From NCBI GenBank assembly GCA_047639615.1, contig JBLIOL010000048.1, positions 1 through 22,627 of the forward strand: a stretch of DNA of 22,627 nucleotides, given 5' to 3'. The notes under the pieces are model-generated. The model worked only from the letters and a program-made list of their open reading frames with translations, did not search any database and had not been told where the DNA came from. Shown in pieces: positions 8,811 through 15,434 of the stretch. Both the position numbers and the translations under genes were made by a program. How positions within the stretch are numbered: position 1 is the first letter of the stretch; each line of letters begins with the position of its first letter. This DNA is from CAYWNK01 sp047639615. Its GTDB lineage: Bacteria; Planctomycetota; UBA1135; GCA-002686595.

Positions 8811-8848
8811 GTCAGCCTCCTAGGAGGCCGTGGTGGCTGGGAGCCTGC

Positions 8849-9310
8849 CTACTCGGCAGCGGCTTCCACTTTCACGGTGATGGTGGCCTCGTGGTCACCA
8901 AAGATGTGCACGCGAACCGCGTGCTCGCCGGTGTGCTTGAGGGGCGCCTCAAGGCGCACCTGCTTGTCCTCCACCGGGGTACCAGCGGCAGTCACCAGTG
9001 CGGCAATTTGCGTCGCGCTGACGGAACCGTACAGGTTGCCCTTCTCGTCGGCTTTCTCCGTTGCGGTAACCACGAGTTCACCGAGCGTCGCCACCTTGGC
9101 GTTCACTTCAGCGTCACGGTTCTCCTCGGCGGTGCGCATGCGCACCGCGCGACGAGCCATCTGCCGCTTGTTCTCGGCGGTGGCGTGCACGGCCAGCTTG
9201 CTGGGCAGGAGGAAGTTGTTGGCGTAACCGGGAGCGACGGAGACCACGTCTCCAACTCGACCCAAGTTCTTAATGGTCTCCCGCAGGAGAACTTCTAGGC
9301 GTCGTGCCAT
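8849..9310 (-). CDS. rplI: 50S ribosomal protein bL9
   Basis: Large-subunit protein that binds 23S rRNA near the L1 stalk. It has 153 residues (E. coli 149). The N-terminal RNA-binding domain carries the family signature GYANNFLLPSKLAV at about residues 28-41. A connecting helix rich in Lys, Arg and Ala follows, and then the C-terminal domain containing GNLYGSVSATQIA. A strong Shine-Dalgarno GGAGG (9323-9319) lies 8 nt before the ATG, one of the clearest in this window. The gene lies 15 bp after rpsR in the conserved rpsF-rpsR-rplI-dnaB order. Confidence 0.98.
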   Translation of the reverse strand: MARRLEVLLRETIKNLGRVGDVVSVAPGYANNFLLPSKLAVHATAENKRQMARRAVRMRTAEENRDAEVNAKVATLGELVVTATEKADEKGNLYGSVSATQIAALVTAAGTPVEDKQVRLEAPLKHTGEHAVRVHIFGDHEATITVKVEAAAE

Positions 9311-9325
9311 AGCGTAAACCTCCGC

Positions 9326-9538
9326 TTAGCCCACGAAGGGCAAAAGGGCTACGTGACGGGCACGCTTGATCGCCTGTTTCAGCTGCTTCTGGCACTGGGC
9401 GCAGAAACCTGAACGACGACGGGAAAGGATTTGCCCCTGAGGGGTCAGGAACTTCGAGAGGTACTCGGTTTCCTTGTAGTTGATGATGGGGTCATCGCAG
9501 TTCTTGGATGCGATGACGGCTCTTACTCGGCGGGCCAT
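9326..9538 (-). CDS. rpsR: 30S ribosomal protein bS18
   Basis: Small-subunit protein that pairs with bS6 on the platform of the 30S subunit. It has 70 residues, a normal length. The core INYKETEYLSKFLTPQGQI and the C-terminal IKRARHVALLPFV are family hallmarks. Cysteines at 14, 46 and 49 (a CAQC pair) suggest a metal-binding form of bS18. The start is fixed by AAGGAG (9553-9548) inside the last codons of rpsF, 9 nt before the ATG. Only 3 bp separate it from the rpsF stop. No ssb gene lies between rpsF and rpsR, unlike many Gram-positive operons. Confidence 0.97.
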   Translation of the reverse strand: MARRVRAVIASKNCDDPIINYKETEYLSKFLTPQGQILSRRRSGFCAQCQKQLKQAIKRARHVALLPFVG

Positions 9539-9541
9539 AGC

Positions 9542-10192
9542 TTAGGACTCCTTGGGCGCGTCGGCCCCTTCGGTGGTGGCAGCGACTGCTTCGTCGGCCT
9601 TGGGGGCTGCTTCAGACTTGGCTTCCTCGGCCTTCTCGCCGTCGGCTTCTTCGGCCTTGGGGGCTGCTTCAGACTCGGCTTCTTCGGCCTTCTCGCCGTC
9701 GGCTTCTTCGGCCTTCTCGCCGTCGGCTTCTTCGGCCTTCTCGCCGTCGGCTTCTTCGGCCTTCTCGCCGTCGGCGCCTTCGCCTTCCTCGCCTTCACCC
9801 TCTTCGTCGGGATCGTCGTCGGTGGCGTCATCGGCCGGGGGCTCGGGGACCACGTAATCGCTGTCCTCTTCCAGAGCAGCGAGCTTGCGCTCCTCCTCGG
9901 GAACCTCCGCAACTGCTAGGAGCAGGTAGCGCAGGACGTTCTCCGAGAGGTCGAACTCACGCAGTGCGGGTGCGATGTTCTCGGCGGGCAGCTCGTAGTG
10001 AGCCAGGTAGTACGTCGCGCGGTTGTTCCTCTGGATGGGATAAGCGAGGCGCTTCTCCTCCCAGCGACGGAGCGTGTGAACGGTTCCACCGTGCTTGGTC
10101 AGGGTGTCGGCGATGATCGCCTTAGCCTTCTTCCAATCGGTTCGGACCACCTGGTTGTCCAGGAGGAACATGCCTTCATAAATCTGAGTCAA
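9542..10192 (-). CDS. rpsF: 30S ribosomal protein bS6 with a long acidic repeat tail
   Basis: bS6 of the 30S platform, partner of bS18. Residues 1 to about 100 are the normal fold: IYEGMFLLD, then HGGTVHTLRRWEEKRLAYPI and the NVLRYLLLAV strand. The protein then continues for over 100 residues, to 216 in all, against about 95-135 in typical bS6. The extension is dominated by Glu, Ala, Asp, Lys and Gly, with an 8-residue repeat (GEKAEEAD) four times in tandem, an interrupting SEAAPKAEEAD unit, and further copies. The start is TTG, supported by AAGGAAG 8 nt upstream and by alignment of Tyr5-Glu6 with the family N-terminus; an internal ATG at codon 8 would cut the first strand. E. coli S6 receives C-terminal glutamates from RimK; here acidic residues are encoded. 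Confidence 0.95.
   Translation of the reverse strand: MTQIYEGMFLLDNQVVRTDWKKAKAIIADTLTKHGGTVHTLRRWEEKRLAYPIQRNNRATYYLAHYELPAENIAPALREFDLSENVLRYLLLAVAEVPEEERKLAALEEDSDYVVPEPPADDATDDDPDEEGEGEEGEGADGEKAEEADGEKAEEADGEKAEEADGEKAEEAESEAAPKAEEADGEKAEEAKSEAAPKADEAVAATTEGADAPKES
9598..9783 (-). repeat. In-frame tandem repeat array in rpsF (24-bp and 33-bp units)
   Basis: Five 24-bp units (starts 9631, 9688, 9712, 9736 and 9760; the last degenerate) alternate with two 33-bp units (9598-9630 and 9655-9687, two mismatches apart). The layout is 33-24-33-24-24-24-24. All unit lengths are multiples of three, so gain or loss of units keeps the bS6 frame. The units are contiguous with no spacers, so this is not CRISPR. 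Confidence 0.95.
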
Positions 10193-10200
10193 AGTAGTTA

Positions 10201-10207
10201 CTTCCTT
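10201..10207 (-). promoter_or_regulatory. Ribosome binding site supporting the TTG start of rpsF
   Basis: AAGGAAG on the minus strand ends 8 nt before the TTG at 10192-10190. This spacing favours TTG over the ATG seven codons downstream. Confidence 0.6.
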
Positions 10208-10270
10208 AGTTAGTTTTGGCGGTCCGCCGTCCGGTCCAGCAACTCATGGTGAGCTGCCGTGGCCTTACGA

Positions 10271-10933
10271 TCAGTCCTGGTTCCAGCGGCTGTGGAACCG
10301 CGTCATGCACTCCGAAAGGTCACCATCACGCAGCCAGTCGAGGATTGCCTCGGCCGCCTGCGCTACGGAGATCTCCGCTTCCACCCGTTGATCCTGGGTG
10401 AAGGCTTGGAGCACGTGCCGCGCCGCGTCGGTACCTGGGCGACCAATCCCCACCCGAAGGCGGGGGAACACGTCGGTGCCCAGACATTCAAGAATCGAGC
10501 GCATTCCGTTCTGCCCACCTGCACCGCCGTGAGGACGGATGCGCAGGCGGCCCAAGTCCAGGTCCATGTCGTCGTACACGACCATGAGCTGGGTCAGGTC
10601 AAAGGGCGTCTCCCCCACTGCCAGGAATCGAACCAACGGGCTGAGAGCCTCGCCGGACAGATTCATGAAGGTGCTAGGCTTCACCAGCAAGGCTCGTTCA
10701 CGCTCCAGATGGAGCCAGTGAAAGTTGCGCTTGCCGGAGTAGCCGGGAAGTCTGGATGCGGATCGAAAGAGCAGTTCGGCGCCACTGGATTCACTCTCGC
10801 GAGCATCCGACGCCAGTCGATCGAGCACGTGGAATCCGACGTTATGTCGGGTCCATTCATACTCGGGTCCGGGATTGCCTAGCCCCACGACCAGTCGATC
10901 CACCGCGAGGGGGGACTGGGAGGAGCTGGGCAT
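10271..10933 (-). CDS. pth: Peptidyl-tRNA hydrolase
   Basis: Cytoplasmic hydrolase that releases tRNA from prematurely dropped peptidyl-tRNA. It has 220 residues (E. coli 194), with a short N-terminal addition. Active-site residues appear in order: Asn20 (GLGNPG), the catalytic His30 (TRHNVGF), Asn91 (FMNLSG), Asp121 (VYDDMDL) and Asn142 (GGQNGMRS). The position before Asn142, His113 in E. coli, is Gln141 here. It sits between rplY and rpsF, the usual rplY-pth-rpsF order. No Shine-Dalgarno is obvious at the ATG. The spacing is 110 bp to rplY and 78 bp to rpsF, so it is probably co-transcribed but not translationally coupled. Confidence 0.97.
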   Translation of the reverse strand: MPSSSQSPLAVDRLVVGLGNPGPEYEWTRHNVGFHVLDRLASDARESESSGAELLFRSASRLPGYSGKRNFHWLHLERERALLVKPSTFMNLSGEALSPLVRFLAVGETPFDLTQLMVVYDDMDLDLGRLRIRPHGGAGGQNGMRSILECLGTDVFPRLRVGIGRPGTDAARHVLQAFTQDQRVEAEISVAQAAEAILDWLRDGDLSECMTRFHSRWNQD

Positions 10934-11043
10934 GATTCGGGGGGCAAAGAGAATAACGGCGCCCCGCCAGCCCGCAAGCCCCCTTCGAGAAAGGAGCTCT
11001 GGGAGGGCGCAGGACAGCCGCCAGGGGCGGGCTCAGTACGGGC

Positions 11044-11631
11044 CTAGGCCTCGTCGTCCTCTTCTTCGGAGTCCGCTTCCTCGGCGCTGGCGCCGGAGGG
11101 AGCGCTGATCATGGCGATCTCGGTCTCGGGGTCAGCAGCCAGGCTGATGCCCTCGGGCAGGACCAAGTCCTTGGCACGCACGTGGGTGCCGATGGTCAGA
11201 CCAGCAACCGAAACCTCGATCCCGTCAGGGATCAGCGACGGGATGCAGGAGATGGCGAGGTGGGTCACAGAGTGCGTCAGGACGCCCTCAGCCACCATTC
11301 CGACGAAGTTCAGGGCCACTTCAGACTCGGTAGCAACGCCGCGGACGACGCGCTTGAACTCCACGTGCAGGATGCGGTCTCCCATGGAGTCCCACTGCAA
11401 TTCGCGGATCACAGCGGCCTCGGAGGTGCCGTCGAAGTCCAGGTCGAAGAGGTGAGCGTGCTGCCGGCGTGCGGTCAGGAACGCGTACTCGTCGACGGAG
11501 AGGTCGATGTGCGGGTGGTCGGCATCAGCCTGCAGGCTGGCGGGCACGCGGCCTGCGTTGCGGAGGGCACGGGCGGATCGGGAGCCGACTTTGTCACGCT
11601 TCGTGGAAGCGAGGGTGGCGCTACTAGACAT
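11044..11631 (-). CDS. rplY: 50S ribosomal protein bL25, long CTC/TL5 form
   Basis: 5S rRNA-binding ribosomal protein in its long form, with the general stress protein CTC-like C-terminal domain. It has 195 residues from the ATG at 11631. The N-terminal domain (about 1-90) shows KRDKVGSRSARALRNAGRVPA and LHVEFKRV. The C-terminal beta domain (about 95-180) contains GVLTHSVTHLAISCIPSLIPDGIEV. It ends in an acidic tail (AEEADSEEEDDEA), common in this subfamily. The frame opens 20 codons earlier, but homology starts at MSSSATLASTKRDK. It lies between prs and pth, as in many bacteria. Confidence 0.96.
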   Translation of the reverse strand: MSSSATLASTKRDKVGSRSARALRNAGRVPASLQADADHPHIDLSVDEYAFLTARRQHAHLFDLDFDGTSEAAVIRELQWDSMGDRILHVEFKRVVRGVATESEVALNFVGMVAEGVLTHSVTHLAISCIPSLIPDGIEVSVAGLTIGTHVRAKDLVLPEGISLAADPETEIAMISAPSGASAEEADSEEEDDEA

Positions 11632-11742
11632 GGGATCTCTGGATGGTTCGTCGTCCCCGAGGCCCGATCTAGGGCTCTGCGGGGTACGCACAGGGATGGA
11701 TTTCCGCCGATTTAGCGGGCGCGGAGTCTACCCCCGGGGGGC

Positions 11743-12684
11743 CTACTCGAACAGGGTGCTGACCGAATCTGCCCGGTGAATCGAGAGAATCGCCTTGGCC
11801 AACAGGGGCGCCACGGAGCAAACCCGTACGTTCTTGGGGGCCCGTTCCCCCATCGGAATGGTGTCCGTAACCAGGATATGGTCCACAGGGGCCGCATCCA
11901 GGCGCTCTACCGCCGGTCCACAGAGGACCGCGTGGGTGACGGCGATGACGATCTGCTTGGCTCCGGCCTTGCGCAACACGGCAGCAGCCTGGGTGATCGA
12001 GCCGCCGGTGGAGATCATGTCGTCCACAATCACGCAGTTGCGGCCCTCAACCTCACCGATCACGTGCTCGATGACGGTCTCAGAGCCCGAAATACGGCGC
12101 TTGTCGACAATCGCCAGGTCGGCATTCAGCCGCTTGGCGTAGGCCCGGGCCATTTTGGTGCCGCCAACGTCAGGTGTGACAACTACAGGAGCGGTGATAT
12201 CCAGCTCGCGGATGGCGCTGAGCAGCACCGGACGCGCGTAGAGGTGGTCGACCGGCACGTCGAAGAAGCCCTGAATCTGGGCGGCGTGCATGTCCAGGGT
12301 GACCACGCGGTCCGCGCCCGAGGCCACCAGGGTGTTGGCCACGACCTTGGCGCTGATGGGCACGCGGCCCTCATCCTTGCGGTCCTTGCGCGCGTACCCG
12401 TAATAGGGGATCACGGCCGTGACCCGCCCGGCGCTGGAGCGCCGCAGGGTGTCTAGCAATAGCAGCAGCTCGACCCAGTTCTCATTCACCGGCGGGCCGG
12501 TGGGCTGCAACACGAAGACGTCGCGACCGCGAATGTCCTCATTGACCTTGATATCGACCTCACCGTCGGTGAAGCGGCCTACGAACGCGTCGGCCAAGGG
12601 GCGGCCCAGTTCCTTCGCGATGGAAGCCGAGAGGGCCGGGTGAGCCGTGCCAGAGATGAGGGTGAGATCCGAGTGGGGGGACAT
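11743..12684 (-). CDS. prs: Ribose-phosphate pyrophosphokinase (PRPP synthetase)
   Basis: Makes PRPP from ribose-5-phosphate and ATP for nucleotide, His and Trp synthesis. It has 313 residues, the normal class I length. Signatures seen are FTDGEVDIKVNEDIRG (about 38-53), YYGYARKDRK (94-103), DMHAAQIQGFF with His133 (131-141), the flexible-loop residues DKRR (194-197) and the PRPP loop VDDMISTGG (220-228). The ATG at 12684 lies 38 bp after glmU. The gap contains a tandem 18-bp duplication and no Shine-Dalgarno. The glmU-prs-rplY-pth order is widely conserved. Confidence 0.98.
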   Translation of the reverse strand: MSPHSDLTLISGTAHPALSASIAKELGRPLADAFVGRFTDGEVDIKVNEDIRGRDVFVLQPTGPPVNENWVELLLLLDTLRRSSAGRVTAVIPYYGYARKDRKDEGRVPISAKVVANTLVASGADRVVTLDMHAAQIQGFFDVPVDHLYARPVLLSAIRELDITAPVVVTPDVGGTKMARAYAKRLNADLAIVDKRRISGSETVIEHVIGEVEGRNCVIVDDMISTGGSITQAAAVLRKAGAKQIVIAVTHAVLCGPAVERLDAAPVDHILVTDTIPMGERAPKNVRVCSVAPLLAKAILSIHRADSVSTLFE

Positions 12685-12688
12685 GGCA

Positions 12689-12719
12689 GATCGAGGCTGA
12701 CGGGTGGATCGAGGCTGAC
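12689..12719. repeat. Two copies of a 13-bp unit in the glmU-prs gap
   Basis: GATCGAGGCTGAC occurs at 12689-12701 and 12707-12719, an 18-bp period that fills most of the 38-bp intergenic space. It looks like a small tandem duplication; no function is evident. Confidence 0.8.
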
Positions 12720-12722
12720 TGG

Positions 12723-14009
12723 TTAGTTGGACCGTAAACGCTTGGCAGGGAGACCGGCCCAGGTCTCTCCCTCCCCCATCTCGGCCTTGCGCGTGATCAC
12801 CGCACCCGCACCCGTGATGGAATTCTTAGGAACCGTGTTCGGAGCGACCACGATCGTACCACTGCCGATGAAAGCGCCGTCGCCGACCTCGGTGCGGTGT
12901 TTCTTTTTGCCATCGTAGTTGGCGAATATCGTGCCGGCTCCAATATTGGCCTTGGCCCCAATATGAGTATCGCCAAGGTACGACAGGTGCTTGGCCTTGG
13001 AGCCTTCACCCACGCTGGTGTTCTTGCACTCGGTAAAGTTGCCGATCTCCGCGCGATCGCTCAGCACGGTGCCCACGCGCAAGTGGCTAAAGGGCCCCAC
13101 GGAGCAGTTAGCGCCGATTTGGACGCCGCTTTCGATGACCACGCTAGGCAGCACCTTAGTGCCAGCACCGATGCTCACGCCATGGTCGATCCAAGCCGTG
13201 GAGGGGTCCAGGATCTGCACCCCATTGTCCATATGGTCGGTCAGGATGCGCGTCTGCAGCTCCCAGCGGGCGGCCGCCAGCTGGGTCAAATCGTTGATAC
13301 CCAGGCCCTCGTCTGCGTCGACGATTTGCACCGGTCGCACCTCGCGCCCAGCCTCTACCGCCATGCCGGGGATATCGGTCAGGTACATCTCGCCCTGGGC
13401 ATTGTCCTGGCCCAGGCGCGGTAGGTCTTCCAGCAGCTTAGGACCGTCGAAGGCGTAAACACCCAAGTTGCACTCGTCGACCATGCGCTGATCATCGTCG
13501 CAGTCCTTCTCCTCGACGATGGCCGAGAACAGGCCCTCGTCGTCGCGGATCAAGCGCCCATAGCCGTGCGGGTCGTCGTAGATGGCGGTCAGGAAGGCCA
13601 CGCAGCCGTCACCGCCCTCGGCCTGTTGGGCTACCAATTCCTCGATGGTCTCGCCGCGCAACAGCGGCATGTCGCCATAGAGCACCACCACCGTGCCAGG
13701 CGACGTGCCCAGGCTCGGAGCAGCCACTTGAACCGCGTGCCCGGTGCCTAGCTGGGGCTCCTGGGTGACGCACACGAGGCGCCCTTCCAGAGCGCTACCG
13801 GCCACGGCGGCGTGGGCCTCTTGGGAGACCAAGTCGCCCTGATGGCCCACCACTACCACGATCTTCTGCGGATCGAGGGTCGCGGCCTGATCGAGCACCC
13901 AGGCCAGAATCGAACGGCCACAGAGGGGGTGCAGAACCTTCGGGGTCGCGCTCTTCATGCGCGTGCCCTTCCCTGCGGCAAGAATCACCACGGAGACAGG
14001 TGAGGACAT
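12723..14009 (-). CDS. glmU: Bifunctional GlmU (GlcN-1-P acetyltransferase / GlcNAc-1-P uridyltransferase)
   Basis: Makes UDP-GlcNAc, the precursor of peptidoglycan and of the lipid A pathway encoded downstream. It has 428 residues (E. coli 456). The N-terminal uridyltransferase starts SPVSVVILAAGKGTRMKS. The C-terminal left-handed beta-helix acetyltransferase shows KAKHLSYLGDTHIG with the catalytic-type His, and IGAGTIFANYDGKKKHRT. The C-terminus is shorter than in E. coli, ending soon after GLPAKRL. The frame is open 41 codons further upstream, but that part is Pro-rich and unlike GlmU, so the ATG at 14009 is used. A clear promoter lies 94-123 bp upstream. Confidence 0.97.
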   Translation of the reverse strand: MSSPVSVVILAAGKGTRMKSATPKVLHPLCGRSILAWVLDQAATLDPQKIVVVVGHQGDLVSQEAHAAVAGSALEGRLVCVTQEPQLGTGHAVQVAAPSLGTSPGTVVVLYGDMPLLRGETIEELVAQQAEGGDGCVAFLTAIYDDPHGYGRLIRDDEGLFSAIVEEKDCDDDQRMVDECNLGVYAFDGPKLLEDLPRLGQDNAQGEMYLTDIPGMAVEAGREVRPVQIVDADEGLGINDLTQLAAARWELQTRILTDHMDNGVQILDPSTAWIDHGVSIGAGTKVLPSVVIESGVQIGANCSVGPFSHLRVGTVLSDRAEIGNFTECKNTSVGEGSKAKHLSYLGDTHIGAKANIGAGTIFANYDGKKKHRTEVGDGAFIGSGTIVVAPNTVPKNSITGAGAVITRKAEMGEGETWAGLPAKRLRSN

Positions 14010-14102
14010 AGGCCCGATGGGTCGATGGAAGCCGCGATCCGGAGGGGGGGGCATGGGCATGCCAGGCGCGCGCGGGATCGCTAGAAGCGCGGGCCGTGCG
14101 GG

Positions 14103-14132
14103 ACCATATCCCGCTGCGCGGGGGCCTGTCAA
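14103..14132 (-). promoter_or_regulatory. Sigma70-type promoter for glmU and downstream genes
   Basis: On the minus strand a perfect TTGACA (14132-14127) is separated by 18 bp from TATGGT (14108-14103, four of six matches to TATAAT). It lies in the 161-bp gap between the ACT-domain gene and glmU and predicts a leader of about 85-90 nt. It is the best-looking promoter in the window and probably drives the glmU-prs-rplY-pth-rpsF block. Confidence 0.6.
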
Positions 14133-14170
14133 ACTTGAGTCGGTCTCCGCGACGAGCCGCTCTCAACGCC

Positions 14171-14602
14171 TCAGGCCGGCTGCTCCGGAAAGAGGCCGCT
14201 CAGCACCTCGCGCACGCGCTCCAGGTGCTTGCCCGGCACGAAAATATGGTCCCGGCTATAGCCACAGACGGCCCCGATGGGCACGCCGGCCGCCGCCAGC
14301 TCGCCGCAGACCTTGGCCAAAAAGCCCACCAGCTCCCAGCCCATGGGCGCCTCGAAGCGGATCCAGCGCAGCCCGCGCTCCACCTGGGCCTGCCCATGGC
14401 GCTCCAAAATGGCCTGGCCCGGCCCGGCCCCCACCAGGAGGCTGGTCTCAGCGCTCTCCAGCACCAGCTGCGAGGGCTGGCCCAAGTCGGCAAGATCCTG
14501 GGCACTGGGCGGCTCGGGGAAGCCTAGCAGCCAGAATTCGCCGGGCTCGACCACGAAAAGCATGCGTTCCAGGGCCTGCTCAAGGTTCAAAGATAGCTCC
14601 AT
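14171..14602 (-). CDS. ACT-domain protein (ACT_7 / COG3603-like)
   Basis: A 143-residue protein of unknown function. The C-terminal part has the pattern of the small ACT-domain family related to the ACT domains of aspartate kinases: RWIRFEAPMGWELVGFLAKV, then a second beta strand GVPIGAVCGYSRDHIFVP and a closing helix. The N-terminal half is less distinctive (WLLGFPEPP, then a strand starting LVLESAETSLLV). ACT domains usually bind amino acids or other small ligands, but no ligand or partner can be named here. It is transcribed away from psd, and its ATG is 6 bp from a TAGAAT box, suggesting a leaderless mRNA. It precedes glmU but has its own start signals. Confidence 0.72.
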   Translation of the reverse strand: MELSLNLEQALERMLFVVEPGEFWLLGFPEPPSAQDLADLGQPSQLVLESAETSLLVGAGPGQAILERHGQAQVERGLRWIRFEAPMGWELVGFLAKVCGELAAAGVPIGAVCGYSRDHIFVPGKHLERVREVLSGLFPEQPA

Positions 14603-14608
14603 GGCGCG

Positions 14609-14614
14609 ATTCTA
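14609..14614 (-). promoter_or_regulatory. Candidate leaderless -10 box for the ACT-domain gene
   Basis: TAGAAT on the minus strand (five of six matches to TATAAT) ends exactly 6 nt before the ATG at 14602, so transcription would begin at or next to the start codon. Confidence 0.45.
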
Positions 14615-14626
14615 CCCCGGGCTCGC

Positions 14627-14632
14627 TATCCT
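14627..14632 (+). promoter_or_regulatory. Candidate leaderless -10 box for psd
   Basis: TATCCT is followed by 7 nt and then the GTG at 14640. The same GCTAnCCT-to-start layout occurs at the plus-strand gene near 22097. It supports the GTG over the upstream ATG at 14601. Confidence 0.45.
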
Positions 14633-14639
14633 CCCCGCC

Positions 14640-15434
14640 GTGAGCACACCCTTCCTACGCGCCAGTTCCCACCTCACCGGCTGGCTTGCCGACCGCTGGC
14701 TGCCGCGTTTCCTGCGCGCCCCTCTCTACCGCAGCTTCGCGCGCCTCTACGGCGCCGACCTCGCGGACGCCCGCGGCCCGCTGGAGATCTACCCCAGCTT
14801 CGGCGCCTTCTTCGTGCGCCGGCTGATCGATGGCGCGCGCCCGATCGCCTCCGGCCCCGAAGAGCTAGCCTCCCCCGTGGATGGCACCGTGCAGACAATC
14901 TGCAGCATTGAGCAGGGCCAAGTTCTGCAGGCCAAGGGTCGCAGCTACACCACGGACGAGCTCCTCGGCGGCATGGGCGCGGACCTCGACCTGGAAGGCG
15001 GCACGGCCTGGACCATCTACCTGGGGCCCAAGGACTACCACCGCATCCACACGCCGGAAGCCTGCCAGCTCAGCAGCGCGCGCTGGCTGGGCGGCGCGCG
15101 CTACTCCGTGGATCCCAAGGTGTTGCTGCGCCGCCAGGTACTCTCCATCAACGAGCGCTGCGTCCTGCGCCTCGAGACCGAACGCGGGCCGCTCCTGCTA
15201 GTCCTCGTCGGCGCCCTCAACGTGGGCCGCATCCGCGTCCTCGGCATCGCGCCCCTCGAAGAGCGCCAAGACCTCGATCCCCCGCGCCCCTTCGAGCGCG
15301 GCGAAGAGCTAGCCCGCTTCGAGCTCGGCTCCACCATCGTGCTGCTGGCCCCAAAGGGCGGCCCGACTCCCGATGCGTCCCTCGCCCCCGGTCAATCCGT
15401 GCGCCTGGGCCAATCCATCGGAGCCTGGAGCTAG
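14640..15434 (+). CDS. psd: Phosphatidylserine decarboxylase proenzyme
   Basis: Pyruvoyl enzyme that converts phosphatidylserine to phosphatidylethanolamine at the inner membrane. It has 264 residues from GTG. The self-cleavage site LGST is at 229-232, so Ser231 becomes the pyruvoyl group. The charge-relay residues are Asp81 in SPVDG and His137 in DYHRIH. The family segments GAFFVRRL and VLQAKGRSYT are clear. The start is uncertain: an in-frame ATG at 14601 would add 13 residues, but it overlaps the start of the divergent ACT gene, while the GTG follows a -10-like box. The stop overlaps the next gene's GTG by one base (TAGTG), so the two are translationally coupled. Confidence 0.93.
   Translation: MSTPFLRASSHLTGWLADRWLPRFLRAPLYRSFARLYGADLADARGPLEIYPSFGAFFVRRLIDGARPIASGPEELASPVDGTVQTICSIEQGQVLQAKGRSYTTDELLGGMGADLDLEGGTAWTIYLGPKDYHRIHTPEACQLSSARWLGGARYSVDPKVLLRRQVLSINERCVLRLETERGPLLLVLVGALNVGRIRVLGIAPLEERQDLDPPRPFERGEELARFELGSTIVLLAPKGGPTPDASLAPGQSVRLGQSIGAWS

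Noticed and set aside
9598..9783. Regular 24-bp repeats that could be taken for a CRISPR array
   Set aside because: The units are contiguous with no unique spacers, are all in frame with rpsF, and encode an acidic protein tail.
14010..14132. Upstream extension of glmU by 41 codons
   Set aside because: Pro/Arg-rich and not GlmU-like. It would start inside the predicted leader and promoter region.
14601..14639. ATG at 14601 as the psd start
   Set aside because: It would overlap the start codon of the divergent ACT gene and place the psd promoter inside that gene. The GTG at 14640 has a -10 box at leaderless spacing. The ATG is not fully excluded.
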